A stretch of DNA of 17,856 nucleotides from an uncultured Oscillibacter sp. (GCA_910579435.1 CAJTVF010000022.1:17677-35532), one strand, 5' to 3'; numbered from the stretch's first letter, positions 7,001 through 14,662 are shown. The notes: generated by a model not told the origin, from the letters alone. Numbers and translations: made by a program.

Positions 7001-8044
7001 GGTCTGGAACCGCTCGGCGATCTCCCCGTCCCGCAGCACCACCGCGCCGATTTCCGTAATGGCCTCCCGGTCCACCCGGAGGCCGGTGGTCTCAATATCG
7101 AAGCAGACGATTTCCCCCTCCAGCGGAATATCCCGGGGGCCGTGGACGGCGATGCGGTCGTCCACATTGTTGATGAAATAGCCCTCCACGCCGTAGAGGA
7201 CCTTGATTTTATCCCCGGCGGCGTGCCATGCCTCCGGGAAGGACTGGGCCACGCCGTGGTCCGTGATGGCAATGGCGGGGTGGCCCCAGCGGATGGCCTC
7301 CTGGATGACCTCCTTGGTGTCGGTGAGGGCGTCCATGTTGCTCATCCGGGTGTGCAGGTGGAGCTCCACCCGCTTCACCGGGGCGGTGTCCATCCGCTCC
7401 TCGTGGTCCGTCACGTTGATGTGCTGGGGGTTCAATTGGATATCCTTGCCGTCCCAGGTGGGCTCCATCTTCCCTTGAACAACCAGCCACATGCCGGGCT
7501 TGACTGCGCCCTCCAGCGCCTGGGCCTCCCTGGCGCTCAGGTTTTTCTGGACGGTGGCGGAGCCGGTGCCGTCGGTCATGTCGAAGCTCAGCCGCCACAT
7601 CCCCGGCCGCCGGGTCTCCCGGCACTCGAAGGCAAAGACCTTGCCGGAGACCGTGGCCGTGCCCATTTTCACGTTCAGCGCCGACATGGGGCCAGGCTTG
7701 GCCTTGATGGGATTTCCCATCAGGATTTTACCCGTCTTCTTTTTCGGAGCCGCCTTGGGCGGCCCGCCCCCCTGGGGAGCGGGACCGGGCGCGGGGGGCG
7801 GAGGAGCCGTACAGGTGACGTTCAGCTCCGCCCTTTGAAAGCCGTAGACCGCCTTCAGCGTCTCCTCCAGACTGTGGAGGGCCTCCGGGGCCAGCGGGCT
7901 TTTCACCGTCATGTCCAATTGAATCGACAAGTCCCCCCGGTCGATGCGGCCATGGGTCAGCTCCGCCCCGGCCAGTCGGAGACGGAGCTCAGGAGACGCC
8001 GGCAATTCGGCAAAAAATTCAAAAAAGGGGATATTTCTCGACAT
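4052..8044 (-). CDS. polC: DNA polymerase III PolC, Gram-positive replicative polymerase with built-in proofreading exonuclease
   Basis: This 1330-residue protein has the PolC order of domains. A short N-terminal region with a Pro/Lys linker (~80-110) is followed by an OB fold (~120-215). A PHP domain starts at VELHLHTRMSN (~225) and is interrupted by a DEDDh exonuclease (~312-480) with FDIETTGL, HNAEFDIGF and HHRASDDAA. GSRGSVGSSLAAYMSG (~775) opens the palm. A zinc-binding module follows (CPKC about 803, CPKC about 830), then the catalytic PDIDLNF (~855) and HTH/DNA-binding parts. The C-terminus SQITLF is a beta-clamp-binding motif. It is about 100 residues shorter than the Bacillus enzyme (roughly 1440), mainly at the N-terminus, as seen in many Clostridia. 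It replicates the chromosome as part of the holoenzyme. The start has AGAGAGG just upstream; ispG lies 33 bases before it. Confidence 0.97.
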   Translation of the reverse strand: MSRNIPFFEFFAELPASPELRLRLAGAELTHGRIDRGDLSIQLDMTVKSPLAPEALHSLEETLKAVYGFQRAELNVTCTAPPPPAPGPAPQGGGPPKAAPKKKTGKILMGNPIKAKPGPMSALNVKMGTATVSGKVFAFECRETRRPGMWRLSFDMTDGTGSATVQKNLSAREAQALEGAVKPGMWLVVQGKMEPTWDGKDIQLNPQHINVTDHEERMDTAPVKRVELHLHTRMSNMDALTDTKEVIQEAIRWGHPAIAITDHGVAQSFPEAWHAAGDKIKVLYGVEGYFINNVDDRIAVHGPRDIPLEGEIVCFDIETTGLRVDREAITEIGAVVLRDGEIAERFQTFVNPGKRLTPEIIGLTGITDEMLKDAPRPAQALAEFLKFVNGRPLAAHNAEFDIGFIRKGCKEAGLDFQPTYIDSLILAQNLLPGLGKYKLDIVAEHLDLPAFNHHRASDDAATVGYMLIPFWRMLHEKGVHTLQAVNGEMEKLRPLGGKSNRFPKHIILLARNKTGLKNLYQMISASNLKYFKRVPIIPKSLLKEHREGVIVGAACEAGELFQAVKDHKDWEELKRIASFYDYLEIQPLCNNAFMLRSGDARDEEDLREFNRTIVRLGGELGKPVCATGDVHFREPEDEVYRHILLASKKFPDANEALPIYFKTTDEMLREFSYLGEEKAYEVVVSNTRLVADQVETFELLPKELFPPKLENSEEDLNRLVWEKVHRLYGEDPPQLIVDRLNVELGGILGKYDVVYMSAQKLVQRSLENGYLVGSRGSVGSSLAAYMSGITEVNSLPPHYRCPKCKNSEFIQDGSYGCGADMPDKACPKCGTKYEKDGFDIPFETFLGFGGGKVPDIDLNFSGEYQARAHRHAIEMFGETQVFRAGTIGTLAEKTAYGFVKKYLEENQMAVGRAEENRLTLGCVGVRRTTGQHPGGLVVVPADKSMEDFCPVQHPADADDSDTITTHFEYHSMEANLLKLDMLGHDDPTMVRMMQDLTGVDPQKIPLDDPDTMSIFISSKVLGYENDEILGPTGAVAIPEFNTRFTRQMLIDTQPKDFNTLVRLSGFSHGTDVWLGNARELIVSKTATVLETVGCRDDIMLYLISKGLDPKMSFKIMESVRKGKVKKGGFEPGWEEAMREHDVPGWYIDSLAKIGYLFPKAHAVAYVMMAFRIAWYKVHEPLAFYATFFSVRAKAFDAEFCCAGKEAVKKKIREIENNKDATAVEQNLLTTLEVCYEFYLRGFHFDTIDIYRSDATKFVITEGGLLPPFTTVHGLGEAAALDTVEKRQGKDFISIEEFALCCNKLSKTHIEQLKALGAFAGMAETSQITLF

Positions 8045-8077
8045 GCTGACCTCTCTTTTGTGTGATGCTCCGGAAGC

Positions 8078-9115
8078 TCAGAGCTTCCCTATCTCCTCCA
8101 TCAGCGCGTCCACCAGACGCTCCTGGGGAACCTTGTACAAAATCTCTCCCTTACGGAACAGCAGCCCCTCGCCCTTCCCCCCGGCGATGCCGATGTCGGC
8201 GGCGGCGGCCTCTCCGGGGCCGTTGACGGCGCAGCCCATCACCGCCACGGTGATGTCTTTCTCGCAGCCCGCCAGCCGCCGCTCCACCTCCTCGGCAATG
8301 GGGATCAGGTCGATCCGCGTCCGGCCGCAGGTGGGACAGGCAATCAGATTCACGCCCGCCTTCCGCAAGCCCGCCGCCTTCAGAATCTTCCTGGCGGCGG
8401 CAATCTCCTCCACCGGGTCGGCGGTCAGGGTCACCCGGATGGTGTCCCCCACCCCCAGGCAGAGCAGGCCCCCGATGCCCATGGCGGACTTTACCAGCCC
8501 CATGGAGGGCGTGCCTGCCTCGGTGACGCCCAGGTGGAGGGGATAGTCCGTCTGTTCGCTGAGGGCCAGGTACGCCGCCATGGTCAGCGGCACGTCGGAG
8601 CATTTCACGGAAATGCAGATGTCGTCAAAGTCAAATTTGTTCAGCAGCCGCACCTGTCCCAGGGCGCTTTCCACCAGGGCCCCGGCGGTGACGCCGCCGT
8701 GCCTGGCCCGGAGCTCCTTCTCCAGGGACCCGCCGTTGACGCCCACCCGAATGGGAATCCCCCTTTTGCGGCAGGCGTCCGCCACGGCTTTTACCTTCTC
8801 TTCCCCGCCGATGTTGCCGGGGTTGATGCGGATGGCGTCGATGCCCCGCTCCGCGCAGGCCAGGGCGAGCTTATAGTTAAAGTGGATATCCGCCACCAGG
8901 GGAATGGAAATCTGTTCCTTGATTTTGTCCACGGCCTCCGCCGCCGCCTGGTCCGGGACGGCCACCCGGATGATCTCGCATCCGGCGGCCTCCAGAGCCT
9001 TGATCTGGGCCACCGTGGCGGCCGCGTCGTCGGTTTTCGTATTGCACATGGACTGGATGGACACCGGCGCGCCGCCGCCCACCGCCACTCCGCCCACCAT
9101 CAGGCGCTTCGTCAT
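8078..9115 (-). CDS. ispG: 4-hydroxy-3-methylbut-2-enyl diphosphate synthase, flavodoxin/ferredoxin type (MEP pathway)
   Basis: IspG (GcpE) converts methylerythritol cyclodiphosphate to HMBPP with a 4Fe-4S cluster, the penultimate step to isoprenoid units. The N-terminal TIM barrel is visible (VSIQSMCNTKT, IPLVADIHFN, IRINPGNIG, RVGVNGGSLE). The C-terminal cluster domain carries ACPTCGRTRIDL and AVMGCAVNGPGEA, with the expected three cysteines. I place the start at ATG 9115 (MTKRLMVGGV, 345 residues). It has GGGGAGG eight bases upstream and lies one base after the rseP stop. The frame stays open upstream to 9148, but that extension lies inside rseP. dxr, two genes upstream, acts earlier in the same pathway, so the operon carries two MEP steps together with undecaprenyl synthesis, which consumes the product. 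Confidence 0.95.
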   Translation of the reverse strand: MTKRLMVGGVAVGGGAPVSIQSMCNTKTDDAAATVAQIKALEAAGCEIIRVAVPDQAAAEAVDKIKEQISIPLVADIHFNYKLALACAERGIDAIRINPGNIGGEEKVKAVADACRKRGIPIRVGVNGGSLEKELRARHGGVTAGALVESALGQVRLLNKFDFDDICISVKCSDVPLTMAAYLALSEQTDYPLHLGVTEAGTPSMGLVKSAMGIGGLLCLGVGDTIRVTLTADPVEEIAAARKILKAAGLRKAGVNLIACPTCGRTRIDLIPIAEEVERRLAGCEKDITVAVMGCAVNGPGEAAAADIGIAGGKGEGLLFRKGEILYKVPQERLVDALMEEIGKL

Positions 9116-9116
9116 G

Positions 9117-10190
9117 TTACGACCCTCCCCGCATAAAGAGCTGCCCAACGTCTTTCAGCGTCACCAGCAGCATCAGGCCCATCAGCGCCACAAAACACGC
9201 CGCGTTCACCGCCGCCTGGTACTTCTCCGGCACCTTCCGCTTGAACAGCAGCAGGGACAGCGCGTCCACCGCCAGGAAGAAGATGCGCCCCCCGTCCAGA
9301 GCCGGAATGGGCAGCAGGTTCATCACCGCCAGGTTGATGGCGATGAGGGCCCCGAAGAAGGCGATGTTCTCAAAGGCGTCCAGGGCGGTTTTAGAGGCGC
9401 TGCCAACCTCCGTCATGGTGGACACGATTCCCACCGGTCCGCTGACCTCCGAGAGGCCCACGTTGCCCCGGAGCAATTGAACCAGGCTGAACCATACCTG
9501 CTGCACAAAGTCCAGGGTCTGGTATCCGATGAACCTCACCGTGGTGAAAAAGGACGCCGGCACCCGGGCCGCGCCTACCGACAGGCCGAATTTTCCCTCC
9601 TCGCCGTTGTAGGTCCCCCGGTACAGGGGCAGGTCCTTCAAAACCACCTTCTCCCCGTCCCGGATGACCTCTATGTCCACGCCCTGACCGTCGTTGAACC
9701 GGAGGAACAGGGCCGCGTCCCCCCGGAGGTAGGTCCGCCAGCCGTCGATTTTATAGAAGATATCACCCTCCATCAGGCCGTCCTCCCCTTCCAGGGGGAA
9801 CCCCTCGGAGAATCCGGCCACCTGGTCCACGTAAAAGCCGGAAGCCGTGGCGAAGATACAGGCAATCACGGCAATCCCCGCCAGCAGGTTCATGAAGGAC
9901 CCGGCGGCTAAAATCACCAGCTTCTTCCAAAAGCTCTGGCGGGTGAAGCAGCGCTCGTCCCCGGTGTCCCCGTCCTCCCCCTCCAGGGCGCAGAAGCCGC
10001 CGATGGGAAGAAGCCGGAGGGAGTACCGGGTCTCCCCCGTCTCCCGGTGCCACAGCAGCGGGCCCATGCCGATGGAAAACTCGTTGACCCGCACGCCGCA
10101 GAGTCGGGCCGCCAGAAAGTGGCCCAGCTCGTGGATGGCGATCAGGAAGCCGAAGATGAAAATACCCGCCAGAACATAGAGAACGCTCAT
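9117..10190 (-). CDS. rseP: RIP metalloprotease RseP (site-2 protease family)
   Basis: A 357-residue intramembrane zinc protease. The first membrane segment holds the catalytic HELGH (residues 20-24). A second conserved segment is AAGSFMNLLAG, then a single PDZ-like region (about 120-200) between membrane helices, then NLLPIPALDGGR near residue 300 with the third zinc ligand Asp. A final membrane helix precedes the C-terminus MRGGS. The family cleaves anti-sigma factors and remnant signal peptides within the membrane. The length is usual for clostridial members with one PDZ domain. AAGGGGC lies nine bases before ATG 10190. It sits 13 bases after dxr, and its stop is one base from the ispG start, so tight co-translation is likely. 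The position between dxr and ispG is normal in Firmicutes. Confidence 0.96.
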   Translation of the reverse strand: MSVLYVLAGIFIFGFLIAIHELGHFLAARLCGVRVNEFSIGMGPLLWHRETGETRYSLRLLPIGGFCALEGEDGDTGDERCFTRQSFWKKLVILAAGSFMNLLAGIAVIACIFATASGFYVDQVAGFSEGFPLEGEDGLMEGDIFYKIDGWRTYLRGDAALFLRFNDGQGVDIEVIRDGEKVVLKDLPLYRGTYNGEEGKFGLSVGAARVPASFFTTVRFIGYQTLDFVQQVWFSLVQLLRGNVGLSEVSGPVGIVSTMTEVGSASKTALDAFENIAFFGALIAINLAVMNLLPIPALDGGRIFFLAVDALSLLLFKRKVPEKYQAAVNAACFVALMGLMLLVTLKDVGQLFMRGGS

Positions 10191-10203
10191 GAAAATATGC
10201 CCC

Positions 10204-11355
10204 TTATTTTGAAAAGTTTTTCAGCACCTCCCGCCGGGCCGCGGCGTCCGCCTCCAGAATCTCCGGGAGGCTGGGCCGGCGGATGACGGACAGCTCCGTC
10301 ATGGCCCGGGCGGTGAGGTCAAAGATGTCCTGAAAGCCGATCCGGTCCTCCAGGAACAGCCGGACCGCCTCCTCGTTGGCGGCGTTCAGCACGGCGCAGG
10401 CGGTGCCCCCCTTGGCCGCCGCCACCTCCGCCAGCCGCAGGCAGGGGAAGGTCCCCCGGTCCGGCTCCTCGAAGGTCAGCGGCGGGCAGTTCAACAGGTT
10501 CAGCGGCTCCGCCGCCGACTCCGCCCGCTGGGGGTAGGTCATGGCATACCGGATGGGAAGCCGCATGTCCGGCGTCCCCAGCTGGGCAAGCAAAGCCCCG
10601 TCCCGGAACTCCACCAGGGAGTGGACGATGCTCTGGCGGTGGATGGCCACCTTCACCCTCGTCAGGGGCAGGCGGTAGAGGCGCATGGCCTCAATGATCT
10701 CCAGCCCCTTGTTCATCAGCGTGGCGCAGTCCACGGTGATCTTGGGGCCCATTTTCCAGTTGGGGTGCCGCAGGGCGTCCGCCCGGGTCTTTTGGGCCAC
10801 CTCCGCCCGGGTCATCCCAAAGAAGGGCCCGCCGGAGCAGGTCAGAATCACCCGCCGGATCTCCCCCCGGTCCAGACAGCCCTGGACGCACTGGAAGATA
10901 GCGGAATGCTCCGAGTCCACGGGGACGATTTCCGCCCCCCGCTTCTCCGCCGCCTCCATCACCAGCTCCCCGGCGCAGACCAGGGTTTCCTTGTTGGCCA
11001 GGGCGATGCGCTTGCCCTCCCGGATGGCGGCGAGGGTGGGCTTGAGGCCCACCATGCCCACCACGGCGGTGACCACCGTGTCCACCCCCGGCAGCGTCGC
11101 CGCCGTGGACAGGGCGGAAACGCCGCCGTGGACATGGATGTTCGTGTCCGCCAGGCGGACCTTCAGGTCCCGCGCCGCCGCCTCGTCGGTCATAATGACC
11201 TGCCGGGGCCGGAATTTCCGGGCCTGTTCCTCCGCCAGGGCCACGCTGTTGTGGGCGGTGATGGCGGCTACCGTCAGCCCCAGCTGCTCTGCCACGTCCA
11301 GGGTCTGCCGCCCGATGGAGCCGGTGGAGCCTAAGATCGATATGGTCTTTGTCAT
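10204..11355 (-). CDS. dxr: 1-deoxy-D-xylulose 5-phosphate reductoisomerase (MEP pathway)
   Basis: Dxr (IspC) rearranges and reduces DXP to methylerythritol 4-phosphate with NADPH and a divalent metal, the committed step of the MEP pathway. The 383-residue protein is of usual length. It shows the nucleotide-binding GSTGSIGRQTLDV at the N-terminus, LANKETLVCAGE, the metal and substrate region VPVDSEHSAIFQ, the flexible-loop motif SGGPFFGM, and HPNWKMGPKITVDCATLMNKGLE. All expected catalytic residues (Asp, Glu and His in these motifs) are present. The ribosome site before ATG 11355 is weak (GAGATGAG). cdsA ends 18 bases upstream, so translation may depend partly on coupling. Confidence 0.97.
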   Translation of the reverse strand: MTKTISILGSTGSIGRQTLDVAEQLGLTVAAITAHNSVALAEEQARKFRPRQVIMTDEAAARDLKVRLADTNIHVHGGVSALSTAATLPGVDTVVTAVVGMVGLKPTLAAIREGKRIALANKETLVCAGELVMEAAEKRGAEIVPVDSEHSAIFQCVQGCLDRGEIRRVILTCSGGPFFGMTRAEVAQKTRADALRHPNWKMGPKITVDCATLMNKGLEIIEAMRLYRLPLTRVKVAIHRQSIVHSLVEFRDGALLAQLGTPDMRLPIRYAMTYPQRAESAAEPLNLLNCPPLTFEEPDRGTFPCLRLAEVAAAKGGTACAVLNAANEEAVRLFLEDRIGFQDIFDLTARAMTELSVIRRPSLPEILEADAAARREVLKNFSK

Positions 11356-11373
11356 CGTCTCATCTCTATTCTA

Positions 11374-12177
11374 TTACAGAAAGCTGAAAATAATCTCTAT
11401 GACCGGGGCCGCGAACAGCACGCTGTCAAACCGGTCCAGCACGCCGCCGTGGGCCAAGAACAAATGCCCGTAGTCCTTGATCCCAAATTCCCGCTTGATG
11501 AGGGAAAAGCTCAAATCCCCGACCTGTGCCACCACGCCGCAGAGAAGGGCCAGCAGGGCCATGGGGCCGTATCCGATGGCGGAGCCGCCGAAGAAGCGGT
11601 CCATCACCCAGACGAACAGGAGGCCGCAGAGGACGTTGCCCAGAAGGCCCCCGACGGAGCCCTCGATGGTCTTTTTCGGGCTGACCTTGGGAGCCAGCTT
11701 GTGCTTGCCCAGGGTGATCCCGGCGAAAAAGGCGAAGGTGTCACAGGCAAAGCTCAAAATGAAGGGCAGGAGGAGATAGGCCCGGTGGATGCCGGAAGCC
11801 TCCAGCCGGAGGAAGGACGCGAAGGACCAGCCGATCGCGACGCTCCCAAAGAAACCCGCCATGATTTGGCTGAACTTCACCCTGCCGCCTTCAAAAACAG
11901 CGATGGCAAAAAAAACCAGAGTCTCCGTCAATAGGACGGCCTCTAAGGTTTCCTGGTGATAATAGGTCCACCACACTGTCATGGCGGTATAGCCGCCGCT
12001 GATTCCCACCAGCTCCAGGTACCTGCGCTCCGCTCCGCTGACGCACCGCTGAAGCTCCATGGCCCCGACGCCCGCCAGAATGGCCAACGCAATCAGCATC
12101 ACAAAAGGCGGTGCGGCCAGCACCACATAGAGAAGCGCCGGGATGCCCACAGCAGCTACCAGGATTCTTGATTTCAT
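11374..12177 (-). CDS. cdsA: Phosphatidate cytidylyltransferase (CDP-diglyceride synthase)
   Basis: CdsA makes CDP-diacylglycerol from phosphatidic acid and CTP at the cytoplasmic membrane, the branch point to all phospholipids. The 267-residue protein is hydrophobic throughout, with about seven or eight membrane segments. It carries the family signature near the C-terminus: SLIKREFGIKDYGHLFLAHG, followed by GVLDRFDS. SPKKTIEGSVGGLLG, a conserved cytoplasmic loop, lies about 60 residues earlier. ATG 12177 is preceded by AGGGAGG with seven bases spacing. uppS ends 19 bases upstream. Pairing of uppS and cdsA is classic in bacteria and links lipid carrier and phospholipid supply. Confidence 0.97.
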   Translation of the reverse strand: MKSRILVAAVGIPALLYVVLAAPPFVMLIALAILAGVGAMELQRCVSGAERRYLELVGISGGYTAMTVWWTYYHQETLEAVLLTETLVFFAIAVFEGGRVKFSQIMAGFFGSVAIGWSFASFLRLEASGIHRAYLLLPFILSFACDTFAFFAGITLGKHKLAPKVSPKKTIEGSVGGLLGNVLCGLLFVWVMDRFFGGSAIGYGPMALLALLCGVVAQVGDLSFSLIKREFGIKDYGHLFLAHGGVLDRFDSVLFAAPVIEIIFSFL

Positions 12178-12196
12178 GGGACTTCCTCCCTTCTCC

Positions 12197-12988
12197 TTAC
12201 TTTACGCCGCCGAATCTCCGGTCCCTGCTCTGATAGGCCGCAATCGCCTTATCTATCTCCGCCTCGCCGAAGTCCGGCCAGAGGGTGTCCGTGTAGTAAA
12301 ATTCCGCGTAGGCGCACTGCCAGAGCAGGAAGTTGCTCAGCCGCTGCTCCCCGCTGGGGCGGATGATCAGCTCCGGGTCTGGAATCCCGGCGGAATCCAG
12401 GTAGCCGGAAAAGGCCGCCTCGTCCAGCTCCTCCGGCTTCCTTGTCCCGGCGGCGCAGTCGGCGGCAAAGCGCCGGGCCGCCCGGAGAATCTCGTCCCGC
12501 CCGCCGTAGTTCAGGCAGACGTTGGCCTGGAAATCGTCCTTGGAAAGGTGCTCCGTAATCTCGTCCGTCTCCCGGGCCAGAGCCTGGAGCTCCGGCGGAA
12601 TGGGAGTCATGTCCCCGAAGAAGTGGAGCCGGATGTGGTCCCGCTCCATGGTGTCCACCGCCTCCAGAAGGTACTTCTTCAAAAGAGCCATGATGGCGGA
12701 GACCTCCGTCTCGGAGCGCTTCCAGTTCTCCGTGGAGAAGGCGTAGACCGTCAGGTACTTCACGCCGATATCCTTGCAGTAGGTGGCGATTTTCCGGAAA
12801 GTCTCCGCTCCCGCCTTGTGCCCCGCCGTCCGGGGAAGGCCCCGCTTTTTTGCCCAGCGGCCGTTGCCGTCCATGATGATCGCAATGTGGCGGGGCGGGG
12901 CCGGCAGATTCCCGCCGGTTTCCCCCCGCGCCGCTCCATTAGCGCGGGGCGGTGCCAGCCGCCCCGTTTCGTTCCTGTTTTCCGCCAT
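12197..12988 (-). CDS. uppS: Isoprenyl (undecaprenyl) diphosphate synthase
   Basis: UppS elongates farnesyl diphosphate with isopentenyl units in cis to the C55 carrier lipid used for peptidoglycan. The protein has IAIIMDGNGRWAKKRGLPRT with the catalytic Asp, then AGHKAG, YLTVYAFSTENWKR, NVCLNYGGRDEI, and the C-terminal IIRPSGEQRLSNFLLWQCAY and FTDTLWP-like region. It has 263 residues, with a Gly/Ala/Arg-rich tail of about 30 residues before the catalytic core that is longer than usual. The start at 12988 shares its A with the frr stop (TGATG), so the genes are coupled. The enzyme is cytoplasmic and membrane-associated. The isoprenoid units it uses come from the pathway containing dxr and ispG further down the same operon. 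Confidence 0.97.
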   Translation of the reverse strand: MAENRNETGRLAPPRANGAARGETGGNLPAPPRHIAIIMDGNGRWAKKRGLPRTAGHKAGAETFRKIATYCKDIGVKYLTVYAFSTENWKRSETEVSAIMALLKKYLLEAVDTMERDHIRLHFFGDMTPIPPELQALARETDEITEHLSKDDFQANVCLNYGGRDEILRAARRFAADCAAGTRKPEELDEAAFSGYLDSAGIPDPELIIRPSGEQRLSNFLLWQCAYAEFYYTDTLWPDFGEAEIDKAIAAYQSRDRRFGGVK

Positions 12989-13545
12989 CAGACCGCCATC
13001 AGTTCCTTTTCCTTCTTCGCCAGCAGCTCGTCCAGCTTCTTGCAGCTCTCGTCGGTGAGCTTCTGGAAGTCCTTTTCCACCTGCTTCAGCTCGTCCTCGG
13101 TGATTTCGGACTTCTTCTCCTGCTTTTTGAAGTTGTCCATGGCGTCCCGGCGGATGTTCCGCACCGCCACCTTGCCGCTCTCGGCGTATTTGCGGATCTG
13201 CTTTACCAGCTCTTTCCGGCGCTCCTCGGTAAGCTGGGGGAAGGCCAGGCGCAGGGCCTTGCCGTCGTTCTGGGGATTGATGCCCAGGTCGGAGTTCTGA
13301 ATGGCCTTTTCAATGGCCTTCAGGGCGGAGCCGTCCCAGGGGGAGATCAGCAGGGTCCGGGGGTCCGGGGAGGAGATGGCGGCAATCTGCTGAATGGGGG
13401 TGGGGCTGCCGTAGTAGTCCACCAGAATCCGGTCCAGCACGGAGGCGTTGGCCCGGCCCGCCCGGACAGAGGCGAAGTCCGCCGCCACGGAGTCGATGCT
13501 CTTTTTCATCTTGTCCTCGTATACCTTGTATTCGTCCTTTAACAT
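12988..13545 (-). CDS. frr: Ribosome recycling factor
   Basis: Frr splits post-termination ribosomes together with EF-G. The 185-residue length is exactly that of the family. The sequence shows the long three-helix bundle with the conserved FASVRAGRANASVLDRILVDYYG, TPIQQIAAIS, PWDGSALKAIEKAI, LGINPQNDGKALRLAFPQLT and EERRKELVKQIRKYAE. AAAGGAG stands ten bases before ATG 13545. pyrH ends 47 bases upstream, and the stop overlaps the uppS start by one base. Order pyrH-frr-uppS is conserved across Firmicutes. Confidence 0.98.
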   Translation of the reverse strand: MLKDEYKVYEDKMKKSIDSVAADFASVRAGRANASVLDRILVDYYGSPTPIQQIAAISSPDPRTLLISPWDGSALKAIEKAIQNSDLGINPQNDGKALRLAFPQLTEERRKELVKQIRKYAESGKVAVRNIRRDAMDNFKKQEKKSEITEDELKQVEKDFQKLTDESCKKLDELLAKKEKELMAV

Positions 13546-13592
13546 AATGGAGACGCTCCTTTCAATTGTTCAAATCCGGCGTATGCTTTCGG

Positions 13593-14309
13593 TCATTCTT
13601 TTACAATCGTGCCCACCTTCTCGCCGCAGACGGCCCGGAGGATGTTCTCCGGGTCTTTCAAGGCGAACAGCAGCACGGGAATGTGGTTGTCCATGGAAAG
13701 GGACGTGGCTGTGGTGTCCATCACCATCAGGTGCTGGGCCAGCACGTCGTCATAGCTGATGGAATCGTATTTCACGGCGCTGGGGTCCTTCACCGGGTCG
13801 GCGGAGTACACGCCATCCACGTTCTTTGCCAGCAGGATGACCTCCGCGCCGATCTCGGCGGCCCGGAGGACGGCGGCGGTGTCCGTGGAGAAGAAGGGAT
13901 TGCCGGTGCCGCAGCCGAAGATGACCACTCTCCCCTTCTCCAGATGCCGGATGGCCCGGGAGCGGATGTAAGGCTCGGCGATGGGCCGCATCTCAATGGC
14001 CGTCTGGACCCGGACAGGGATGCCCTTCTGCTCGCACACGTCGGCCACGGCCAGGCAGTTCATAACGGTGGCTAGCATGCCCATGTGGTCCGCCCGGGTG
14101 CGCTCCATGCGGCCCCCTCCGTCCTTGGCGCCCCGCCAGAAGTTGCCGCCGCCCACCACCAGGCCCACCTGGACGCCCATGTCCAGGCATTTCTTTACCA
14201 CGTCGCAGACCTGGCCGATGACCTGGAAGTCCAGCCCCGTCCGCTTGTCCCCGGCCAGGGCCTCGCCGCTGATTTTCAGCAGCACCCGCCGGTATACCGG
14301 TTTTGTCAT
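13593..14309 (-). CDS. pyrH: UMP kinase
   Basis: PyrH phosphorylates UMP to UDP with ATP and is a hexameric enzyme of the amino acid kinase fold. The 238-residue protein matches the family in length and in motifs: VLLKISGEALAGDK (phosphate loop), VGLVVGGGNFWRGA, DHMGMLATVMNCLAV, FGCGTGNPFFSTDTAAVLRA and KNVDGVYSADPVKDPSAVKY. ATG 14309 has GGGAGG seven bases upstream. It is the first gene of the run. rpsB and tsf, which precede pyrH in many Firmicutes, are not upstream here, and the gene seems to have its own promoter just ahead. Confidence 0.98.
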   Translation of the reverse strand: MTKPVYRRVLLKISGEALAGDKRTGLDFQVIGQVCDVVKKCLDMGVQVGLVVGGGNFWRGAKDGGGRMERTRADHMGMLATVMNCLAVADVCEQKGIPVRVQTAIEMRPIAEPYIRSRAIRHLEKGRVVIFGCGTGNPFFSTDTAAVLRAAEIGAEVILLAKNVDGVYSADPVKDPSAVKYDSISYDDVLAQHLMVMDTTATSLSMDNHIPVLLFALKDPENILRAVCGEKVGTIVKE

Positions 14310-14366
14310 CGCGTGACCTCCCTATTTCCGAATCTGTTGCTCTTTTGAGATTTTATGGCGATTTCT

Positions 14367-14395
14367 ATTTTAACGTATTTTTCCGGTTTTGCATA
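14367..14395 (-). promoter_or_regulatory. Candidate promoter of the pyrH-polC operon
   Basis: On the minus strand -10 TAAAAT (14372-14367) fits the consensus at 5 of 6 bases, in an AT-rich stretch about 60 bases before ATG 14309. The -35 at 17-base spacing, TATGCA (14395-14390), is poor (3 of 6). No rpsB-tsf lies upstream and the next gene is divergent, so a promoter must be in this gap. The exact boxes are uncertain. Confidence 0.5.
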
Positions 14396-14436
14396 GGGGG
14401 TAGACGAGATTTTCCGAAAAAAAGCCGAAAAGCCCC

Positions 14437-14466
14437 TTGCACCTCCGCCCCCGTTTGAAATACAAT
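14437..14466 (+). promoter_or_regulatory. Candidate promoter for the dipeptidase gene, upstream of repeat copy 1
   Basis: -35-like TTGCAC (14437-14442), an 18-base spacer and -10 TACAAT (14461-14466, 5 of 6). If used, transcription would begin near 14473 and carry the whole hairpin-rich repeat in a leader of about 230 bases. No better plus-strand promoter was found between the repeat and the gene. Confidence 0.35.
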
Positions 14467-14660
14467 ATGGTTAAAGCACTTGAACATCCGCAATTTGCGG
14501 ATGTCCAGCCAGCGGGCTGAAGGCCCGCCGGGCGGGCTCCGCCCGTGTGCTTCGACTATGAAGTCAAACACACGACTGCTCATGCGGTCCCTGGCGGCAG
14601 TCCTGCTGCCGCCAGGTTGAACAGAATCACGATGATTCTTTTCAAGTGTGTTGACTATAA
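14464..14660 (+). repeat. ~195-bp hairpin-rich repeat, copy 1
   Basis: A terminal stem, CACTTGAA (14477-14484) with TTCAAGTG (14641-14648), encloses six successive hairpins: 14485-14503 (CATCCGCAA arms), 14512-14528 (GCGGGC arms), 14529-14545 (CGGGCGG arms), 14545-14573 (GTGTG/CACAC), 14590-14616 (perfect 11-bp stem CCTGGCGGCAG with a 5-base loop) and 14624-14638 (GAATC arms). The last 184 bases align without gaps to copy 2 (15833-16016), with about ten differences counted by eye. It could be a structured RNA leader or a palindrome-rich mobile repeat. It is not a known riboswitch that I recognise. Confidence 0.85.
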
Positions 14661-14662
14661 AG

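Noticed and set aside
9116..9148. Longer ispG starting at 9148
   Set aside because: The extra residues are read inside the rseP 3' end and are not IspG-like. ATG 9115 has a good ribosome site and starts with the family's usual N-terminus.
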